Positions 56,423 through 64,000 of a stretch of 64,000 nt of DNA are shown one piece after another. The stretch's first letter is position 1; the number at the start of each line of letters is the position of its first letter. The DNA is from Gnetum montanum (taxonomy: Eukaryota > Streptophyta > Gnetopsida > Gnetales > Gnetaceae). Where the stretch lies: contig MNCI01009622.1 in assembly GCA_015680685.1 (NCBI GenBank), positions 398,862-462,861 of the forward strand. The letters run 5' to 3'. The notes under the pieces are model-generated. The model was not told the origin of the DNA. It saw only the letters and a list, made by a program, of their open reading frames with translations, and searched no databases. Made by a program: the position numbers and the translations under genes.

Positions 56423-57253
56423 TGATGAGTTGCATTTTGGGAGACTGTGATATTGCAAATGCGATATCGCAGCCCAACCCATGATATCGCATACATGATA
56501 TCACAGCCTGTCTCCTCATCTATAAATAAGAGGTAGACAGATGAGTTTAGGCATCTAGTTTTTAGTTCCTTACCTAAAATCTTGCAGTTTTTCCTTCTTA
56601 GAGTTAGGATTATTTACTAGTGTATGCCTATAATGTGGTGAATGTAATTGTATGGCATCCTTTATTCGAGTGTGACATACTTGGACACACACATGACTGG
56701 AAATAAAGAGTGAGATTACTTCATCATTGCAGCATTCACTTAGATTAATCATTTAATTAATTTTTATTTACTACTTTCCTAGTTAATCTCTCTTACCCTT
56801 ATCTCATGTTAAAATGCAGAATGAGTATGACTTGATTATGAGCATTTAAGTGTGACTACTTGGTAACCCAGTAGTGTACCTAGGATCTGCACTTGGTAAT
56901 CCTAGTAGTAGTCATGCATGAAGTCCAAGATGTGTATGGATAATCACTGAATGGATGCTCATCGCACATAGGCTAGTTTAGATTCTCTTACCCTCTCTCT
57001 CTCCTAGATTAGTTAATATTACTTTCCATTTCTTTCAGTAGTAGTGTTAGATTAGAAACCACATCATACACCTCACTCTGGACTAAACCATACGTGACAA
57101 AGCTAATACTAGTCCAGGTGGGAAGACAGTGAACTATGACCTAAGGCTAACTATCTAGATGCCACAACTAGTCCGTCTGTGGAGTTCGACCGAATTGTGT
57201 GTGTAACACTCATATTTGTATGGGTGAGTGTAGGGGTACCTCGCCACTCATCA
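56423..57253 (+). mobile_element. A3 3' LTR
   Basis: Length 831, from TGATGAGT to ACTCATCA, a perfect 8-base terminal inverted repeat. U3 has TGTGATATTGC, ATGCGATATCGCAG, ATGATATCGCATAC and ATGATATCACAG at 56446-56508, then CTATAAATAAG at 56520-56530. The rest resembles the A1 LTR (CTTGGTAATCCTAGTAG etc.). Confidence 0.86.
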
Positions 57254-57836
57254 TAAGAAAACTTCATTCTCTTGGTGAATGTGCAATTGTTGTATACAAG
57301 TAAGTGTCAACATCGAGCAAACCTTGTTCATATTATTCTATTGTATTTGTGTGCCTCATTGTACTATTGTAAGAGATTCGTTGTGTTGTATCTCAAAGTG
57401 CAAGGACCAACAAGTTTCTTGCATCCCTTCCTTGTAATTTATAGGTTTGATGTACTTCTTGCAAGAAGGCATTATTGTTGAGCTTCTTGTGATCTTGATG
57501 GGATTGAGTGTTGGTGTTGCGACACAACACTTTGTAGTAGAGCTTAAGTTGTAAAGGTTATGGCATCTTGGAAACCACATTATAAGCTTGTTAGGACTTG
57601 TGGATTTGTGGCAAAAAATCACTCTAGAGTGAACCTTAAAGCTTGTACAAGGTGTGGTGCCCTTCAAACCACATTTTAAAGAAAAAAATTCCAAAGTGTT
57701 CAAGTGAACTATCCTTTAAGTGTGGACTACCCAAGTTTGGGAACCACATAAATATTAGTGTGTACTTTGTGTTGAAGAATTTTTTATTTGGGAAACTTAT
57801 TCATTCCCCCTTGCCTTCTAAGTACTATGATCCTCA
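57254..57836 (+). mobile_element. C3: partial copia LTR (R-U5 end)
   Basis: Sequence such as TAGGACTTGTGG, GGGAACCACATAAAT and CTATGATCCTCA matches the 3' half of the C1 LTR (49440-49966). U3 is absent, truncated at the A3 boundary. No primer-binding site follows, so it is a 3' or solo LTR remnant. Confidence 0.78.
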
Positions 57837-59281
57837 ACTTAAGGTCATTCTAGATACTTACAACTCCTAGAATATTATTAGTTATTCTTTCTTAGTTTTT
57901 AAATATTTTGCAAGTTCTAAAAATTATGTTTTGGCTATTTTCTCAATTTTCCAATGCTTGGAGACTAGGAGTCAATTTATAAAAGTTTCTCCATTTTTAA
58001 ATATAAATTAAAAAATATAATAAAATATTTAAAAATAATGCCTCTTCATCGACACTAACATCTAGAGCATTTTTTTTGAATTCATTATCATTTGAAGTAA
58101 CCTTGGGAGGTCAAAAATGCAAAAAGAAAAAAAGAAAAAAGAAAAAGACTCAAAGCCCTAATTTTAGAGCTAAAATATTAGTAGATTTTAGAATGATAGA
58201 AAAACATAGTCAAAAATAGTAAAAACATGATAAAACTTGGTCAAAATCTTGACTAGCATTCCATGCATTATAATAGATTTCAAAAATAGCCAAATTACAT
58301 AAAATAATATTAAAAATATCATATCTAAGTTTTCATGAAAATCACATTCAGTTGCTAAACAAATTGAATTAGTCAAATATAACATGCACTAAACAAAACA
58401 AAACAAAAATTCAAGGACTAAAATAACAAAATTACCCTACATGGAGATAACATATTCGCGAAAAAGGTTCTTGAATGGCTACGATCTCCTAAAATGACTC
58501 CAAATCATAGGGAATGACCAACAAAGGGATCTAAGAAAGATCTAAAAGGAGATCTATTAATATGGATTAGCATAAATCTTAGGTTGACAACAAAGATCTA
58601 GTTTTCTATATATCTAAATCTAGCTAGATCCTAGCTAGTCCAATAAAGCCTTCCTCTCTAGCTCTAACTCCTAGATATTAGCTATGCAATTGGTTGATCT
58701 CTCCTACAATAGTTACTAATATTTTCTTGCAATTATTTGATAGCATTAGGAAAAGTAAAGCTCTTGTCAATAAAACTAAATTAAAAAAGTTCTAAAACCT
58801 TAAAATTTTTAAATATTTTATTTCACATGCCCTTGTGCCCAATGCTGATCATAAAGCATCTCCTATGACAAAGTTAATAGCCAAGACTAATCCTAAGGTA
58901 CAAGCTCTAACTAACTAAAGGAAATAATAAGGTCTAGTGCCTAATGCGTAATACCTAATAACTCAAAACCTACAACAAAAGAGATTAGTATGCTTGTACC
59001 AAATTAAAAGATAAATAAAAAACCAAAAATATAAAAGTACAAATAATATTTTCACATGAAAAATTTTTAAAATTAAAAAAATTAATCTATATATATATAT
59101 ATATATAAGCCTTATAATATATATAAAAAATAAAAGTCCCAATAAAATGACATATCTGGGCATATAGCTCAGAAAGCATAATCAATATAAGAAAAAAGGT
59201 GTAACTAGGATAAACATATACTAAGTGTTCAAACCACAAACATAACAAGGCACAAGGGATTTCTAAAGAAAGAGTATTACA
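57837..59281 (-). mobile_element. Region containing the F 3' LTR; left boundary unknown
   Basis: The minus strand starts TGTAATACTC at 59281, next to a polypurine tract GGGGGAAAGAA (59282-59300), so the F 3' LTR extends leftward from here. I cannot find its other end. The DNA is AT-rich, with a (TA)n tract at 59087-59107 and no coding sequence. Confidence 0.55.
59087..59107. repeat. TA microsatellite
   Basis: About ten TA units. Confidence 0.9.
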
Positions 59282-59300
59282 TTCTTTCCCCCTTAATAAT

Positions 59301-60300
59301 CTCCATCAAAGAAGATCTTAAGATATGTGGTATAAAAATTTTTCTCCACTTCTTATGTTGCTTCACACATTACATGCCTTTCCTAGATAATTTTTACCAT
59401 CAAAATGACCTTGCTTCTATATCTTCTCTCCAACCTGTCAACAATCTTAACTAGTCATTCTACAAAAATGACATCATGTTGTAGCTCTACATCCTATTAA
59501 TCTATTTTATGACTAGGATCTACAACATACTTAACATAAAAACATAAAACACATCATGAATTAACTCTAACTACAATGGAAGATTAAGTTGATAGGCAAC
59601 ATCACAAACTTTTTTCAAAATTAGAAAAGGTCTAATGTAGTAAGAAGATAACTTTCATCTTTAGCTAAATCTCATAATTCCTTTCAAAGATAAAACTTTG
59701 AGGAAAATGTAATTACCAATACTGAATTCTAATGGTCATCTCCTATTATTGGCATCTTTTGTACACTTATCCTATGCTTGCTACCTATAATATTTCTTTG
59801 ATCATTTGAATCTATATTGTTGTCTCATAAATAATATTGATCTTGGTCTTCTATCTATCCTCTAAAATTTGATTCATCATCTCTATCTAATCATCTATCA
59901 AAAGGTGATATATTGATTTGAGATTCAACATAAAATCCAAACTTTTATAAAAAAGACTACTAAAATCTAGAAGGAAACATGAAATCTTTATCTAATATAA
60001 TCTTGTTTAGAACATCATGTAATCTAATAATCTCTTATAGAAATAACTAAGTAATTACTTCTACATTAGTTATTACTTTTGTAGCTAAAAAGTGAAAGAT
60101 TTGTTTAAAAGATATATGATAATAAGAATGGAATCATTTTTCTCCTAGTATGAGGCAATCTAGTGATGAAATCCATGCCAATGATTTTTCATTTCCACAT
60201 TGAAATTGTACGTGAATGAAGATAATCACTAAGTCTCTAATGCTTTGCTTTGATAACATAACAAACACTTAGCCTCCTACTCAGCCATATTCTTCTTTAT
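59301..60300 (-). pseudogene. F integrase and C-terminal region, highly decayed
   Basis: The minus strand reads KIILDKDFMFPSRF (compare SIVSDRDPRFTSRFW, second catalytic Asp region), then LIHDVFYVFML (compare RVHDVFHVSML before the chromodomain) with KVCDVAYQLNLPL. Stops are frequent, and a chromodomain cannot be confirmed. Confidence 0.65.
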
Positions 60301-61620
60301 ATCAAGCCACTAATACTATCTCTTAATGTTGTAATATATCTTATCGCAACCTAGGTACATCTTGCACTACAAAATTAACATCTTCAAACAACTCTATCCA
60401 CTACCTCTTCCTCATGTTCAGCTATGGCTGATTCATAATGTACTATAAAAAATTATGATCTATTTGAAAATTAATATTTTTATCATACAAGTAATTTCTC
60501 CATATATTAAGAGAAAATATTCTAGATCATGGGTTCAATATCTAGTCTCATAAGATTTTAGCTATCTAAAAGAATAGGCCATCACTTTTCCATCTTTCAT
60601 AAGAATACATCTAAACCTTCTCCTAAAACATGTGTAAACATCATAACACTTATAAGGAATAGGTGAGATCAAGATATGTGCTAAGACCAATCTCTATTTC
60701 AATTCCTCAAAGTCTCTCTATGAAGAATCTAATTAAGATATATCCTAAGTATCTTATGTAGAGTGTTGTAATCTTAGAGAAATCCTCTACAAACATCCTA
60801 TAATATCTTGATATATCCAAGAAACTACTAACTTCATTTGTTGAATTTGTAATATGTCAATCCTTAATTATTGTTATCTTAGAAGGATCCACTACCATAC
60901 CTACTATCCAAACTGCATGACTAAGAAATGGTATCTCTATCTTCCAAAATGCATAATTTGAATCATAAGCATAAAATTGCTAATCTCTCAAATTCTACAA
61001 TATTACTTTCAAATGTTTCTTATGTGTATCTTCATCCATAAAGTAAACCAAAATTTCATCAATGAAAATAATGACAAATTGATCTAGATAAAAATGTAGC
61101 ATACTATATATCAACTGTATGAAAATGGATGCTACATTATTGAATCCAAAAGAAATAACTAACTCATAATGATCATATCTTGTCCTAAAAGTTATTTTAT
61201 GTACATCTTCACCTAAACCCTAACTTGATAATAACCAGACTTTAACTCAATTTTAGAGAACATCCTGGATTTTACTAACTAATCGAATAGATTATTAATC
61301 TTAGGTAGAGGATACTAATTCTTGACTATGACCTGATTTAGGTATCTAGAATTAATGCACAACCTTAAAATGTCATTTTTCATTTTCAAAAAGAGCATTG
61401 GTGCACCCAAATATGAAACACTTGGTTAGATCATGCCTTTGTTTAATAGCTCATGAATTTGTATCTTAAGCTTTGCTAGCTCTACTAGAGACATCCTATG
61501 AGGTACCTTGGAAATTGGTTGAGTTTCAAGCTTAAGTGTAATCTTAAACTCAATCTCTCTATGAAGAGGTACTCTGGGAAGATTCTTCTTAAATACATCT
61601 AAGAACCTTTCAATCACTAG
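60301..61620 (-). pseudogene. F reverse transcriptase and RNase H
   Basis: The minus strand reads FLDVFKKNLPRVPLHREIEF, PISKVPHRMSLVELAKLKIQ and LLNKGMI (61617-61426). Then IFIDEILVYFMDEDTHKKHL occurs where the family has FIDDILVYS, so the second catalytic Asp is now Glu. FLSHAVWIVGMVVDPSKI and VSSFLDISRYYRMFVEDFSK follow. RNase H has FQIDHNFL and WIELFEDVNFVVQDVP. Typical of Tekay/Del-like chromoviruses. Confidence 0.83.
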
Positions 61621-61965
61621 AATGTACTCTATCTCCTACTTGGGCTCTTCATGCATAAAGAACATATAACAACTATGACCATGCTTAAGAAACTATTGAA
61701 ACCTCTTAATTGTAATCAGGTTGAGGATAATCTATTTATTACTATTTTGGATTGTGGTCGCTCTTCTTCTTATTAAGATAATTATTAGATATTTTCTTTT
61801 ACAATCCAAATGTTCATCACACTTATTCAACTAGTTTATTTCAAGAATCACATTGTACTTTCCAAGTATCATCACCAATAGATCACTATATTACTTGTTA
61901 TATTGCATCATCACCTCAATTGAAGATAATATTTCAAGAAATACCATACCAAGAAAATGGGTTGT

Positions 61966-63187
61966 TTAAACCATGAAGGGAGAAAACATGAGTAAATGCT
62001 TAAGTAATAAACTAGCTACAACTCTAAGATCCATAAAAGAATGACTAGCACTATGGTCAAATAAGATCAAGAATGAAGATCCACCAATGTTACCTATTGC
62101 ATCCATGACAGTGTTAGGTGTCAAAGAATAGGCTCTACCCTTATAACCTACATTCCTATTTTGATCTTTCTTATTCCAAGATTTTTTTTCTCCTCTGGTT
62201 TGGTCCTTAACTACTTTGTTGAGGTACTTCCAACTCTTATTTCTAAGCTTACCACAAGCATTAAAATTGAGCATTTACTCTTAGCATGCCTAACATTTCC
62301 ACAAGCAAAGCATAAAAGTGAGAAAATAGTTAATCTATGGTTGTTTCTACCCCTAGAAGTCCTAGCATACTTAGAGTTGTTAGCTTTGCTCATTGGTTAA
62401 GATCTCCTATTAAGTTAATTTGGTTTCTTCTTCTTGCTCAACCCTAAGCTCTACTTAATAGCCATTGCCTTAATACAAGCTACCTCATACTCAATTAAAT
62501 TAGTAGGAACTAAACCTATATTGATAGATTTGAACAAATCATCAATACAATTGTTGATAATCTCTTCATCATTATCCTATAGGTGAGGATCAAACTACAT
62601 CAACTGAAGAAATTTCTTATGATACTTAGTGATAGTGAGATCTCATTCCTCTAGGTTTAATAACTTCTTAGCCTTGGCCTTAGCCCTTCTAAACTCCTTT
62701 GACACATACCTATCTTTTAAGGCTTTAATAGACTCAGTCCATTCAACCTCTCATTATGCTCAATATCTAGTAATCCTAGTTGTCTACCATCAAATTTTGG
62801 CTACATCATTTAATTGATGAATAATCAAATACATCTATTGTATCAAAACATAACCCATAACTTGGAAAGCTTCTTCCACTTCATACAACCACTCCAATGT
62901 TATTAATAGACCTTTAGCACCATCAAAAGATGGGAATTTTAGCCTGTAAAACTACTCCGTGAGCACTTGCTCAATGGATCTTCTATCACTAGTGTTGAAA
63001 TGATTAGGTAGATACTACCCTCCATTTCCAACTTTAGACTAGCTCTAGCTCCTTTAATAAGTGAATAGCTTCCTCATAACATTATTTTGATAGGCTTTCT
63101 TATTGGGTTGATTGGTTTTTACCCTATTCAAGGTCTTAAAAATTCTTCTTGATGGCGTTCTACACCAAGTTGAGAATAGTTGTGAAA
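61966..63187 (-). pseudogene. F gag with zinc knuckle and protease
   Basis: A CCHC knuckle CFACGNVRHAKSKC (C-x2-C-x4-H-x4-C) is encoded at 62312-62271. The protease reads SSFLILFDHSASHSFMDLR near 62080-62020, where the family has LFDSGASHSFIS; Ser-Gly is replaced by His-Ser. Upstream the gag core at 62400-63180 is too broken to define. Order gag, knuckle, protease, reverse transcriptase is preserved. Confidence 0.8.
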
Positions 63188-63206
63188 CCTCAAACTCTAA
63201 TATAAA
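63188..63206 (-). promoter_or_regulatory. Primer-binding site of F (decayed initiator tRNA-Met)
   Basis: The minus strand reads TTTATATTAGAGTTTGAGG. Compared with TTGGTATCAGAGCCTGAGG, it differs mostly by G-to-A and C-to-T changes. It lies two bases from the LTR. Confidence 0.62.
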
Positions 63207-63208
63207 CT

Positions 63209-64000
63209 TGTAATACCCCACTAACCATGCTTCGGCTAGTGAGGAATTACTTAAATAAAATATAGAAATGTGGAAAAATAAAATGCTAGGTAATTAAATC
63301 CAAATGGATGTTAAGAAAATTAAAGTAGAGTATGAGACATCCAAGAAATTACAAGTGCATAGGGGCAAAAAAACATAGTAAAATATTAAAGATTACCAAA
63401 TTAGTTATAGTAGTCTCCATGAATTCCAAAATTAATCTACTAACTAACAAGAGCAGTTTAAACACTTTTGTCCAACTCAAGAATTAACAGTACAAATATA
63501 TATATGAATAACTGTTAAAATTAACTTTTTTATAATCAAATAAAAACATGAAACCAACTACCTGATTTTGTATGTATGTATGAAAGTGAAAGTACATTTA
63601 CATCTAAGAAAAAGCATTAGGCTCTAACATTGCATAACTTCAAAACTAATAATTACATAATAAATCATACAACATAACTAAAATTCAAATTATACTTGGC
63701 CTACACTAAAGTAAAAGTACACTAGAAACCACATATGCATTTCGGATCCACCATTCTAGCTGAACAATACATCATAGAATCAAACTTAATCCAAAATTAT
63801 AAAATTAACTAAAATCTCTAAAACATGAAAATTAATTATTAGTTTTCTTTTCTAAATCCTTCTTGTCACCACTAACTTAATCATCTAAATATCAAAGAAA
63901 GCGAAGGTAATCAAACTTAACAATGTAAATGACCTCGAAAAATACTCCTTTATGGATTTGATTAGAGGCATAAGGTATCTTGATCATCATATACATTAGA
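63209..64000 (-). mobile_element. F 5' LTR, incomplete at the window edge
   Basis: On the plus strand it begins TGTAATACCCC, the reverse of the LTR end GTATTACA. With the 3' LTR start TGTAATAC this gives an 8-base terminal inverted repeat. The U3 start is beyond the window. AT-rich and non-coding. Confidence 0.72.

Larger units (their letters stand above)
52985..57253 (+). mobile_element. A3: 3' half of an Athila-like element
   Basis: It contains the internal repeat block, internal polypurine tracts, 3' ORF, 3' polypurine tract and 3' LTR, collinear with A1 14527-19023. Gag and pol are missing on the left, where it abuts D. The left boundary is approximate and could be a truncation or an insertion junction. 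Confidence 0.8.

Noticed and set aside
59087-59107. TA tract as a TATA promoter
   Set aside because: Plain microsatellite in AT-rich LTR DNA with no supporting context.
1-64000. Complete host gene, tRNA or rRNA
   Set aside because: No intact exon series, anticodon-arm structure or rRNA segment could be found; the only host-like sequence is the SKU5-like fragment.

Overview
The window looks like intergenic heterochromatin from a large seed-plant genome. A gymnosperm is my best guess, because the repeats are old, deeply nested and mutated mainly by C-to-T changes. I see no complete host gene, tRNA, rRNA or bacterial feature. Nearly everything is LTR-retrotransposon DNA. I recognise at least nine element copies from about five families and name them locally A1, A2, A3 (Athila-like Ty3), E, G, B, X (Tat-like Ty3), C1, C2, C3 (Ty1/copia), and D and F (Ty3 chromovirus-like). 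Two assembly gaps (19086-19792 and 50921-51635) interrupt the sequence.

Layout. From about 1 to the second gap the DNA is one nested structure built inside a single minus-strand element, A2 (pieces at 7564-8761 and 19024-26287). A1 (8762-19023, plus strand) is inserted in the 3' ORF of A2. Element E (minus; LTR 6091-7563, gag 3865-5436) is inserted further along the same ORF, and the plus-strand LTR of element G (1301-3864) sits in the gag of E. B (minus; about 26288-39221) is inserted in the 5' LTR of A2. B holds a repeat-rich block X (about 31429-36093) and, in its own 5' LTR, copia element C2 (minus; from 39222). The 5' LTR of C2 is in turn split by C1 (plus; 43820-49966), the best-preserved element. 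To the right of the second gap are chromovirus remnant D (minus), the 3' half of A3 (plus, about 52985-57253), a partial copia LTR (C3), and chromovirus F (minus), whose 5' LTR runs off the window.

How the parts work together. Family A has gag-pol, then an internal polypurine tract, a spacer, and a second long ORF of about 900 codons in the env position, followed by the usual polypurine tract and 3' LTR. The spacer carries palindromic repeats plus a TATA box resembling those in the U3 of the same element, as if the 3' ORF had its own promoter copied from the LTR. Families A, E, B/X and C each carry a different set of palindrome-based short repeats just upstream of the LTR TATA box. The LTR of G contains a fragment of a host SKU5-like (multicopper-oxidase-related) gene. 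In G and B, a stem-loop with conserved geometry spans the junction of the polypurine tract and the 3' LTR.

Limits. All homology calls are from reading translated motifs and comparing copies by eye. Boundaries marked approximate may be off by tens of bases.
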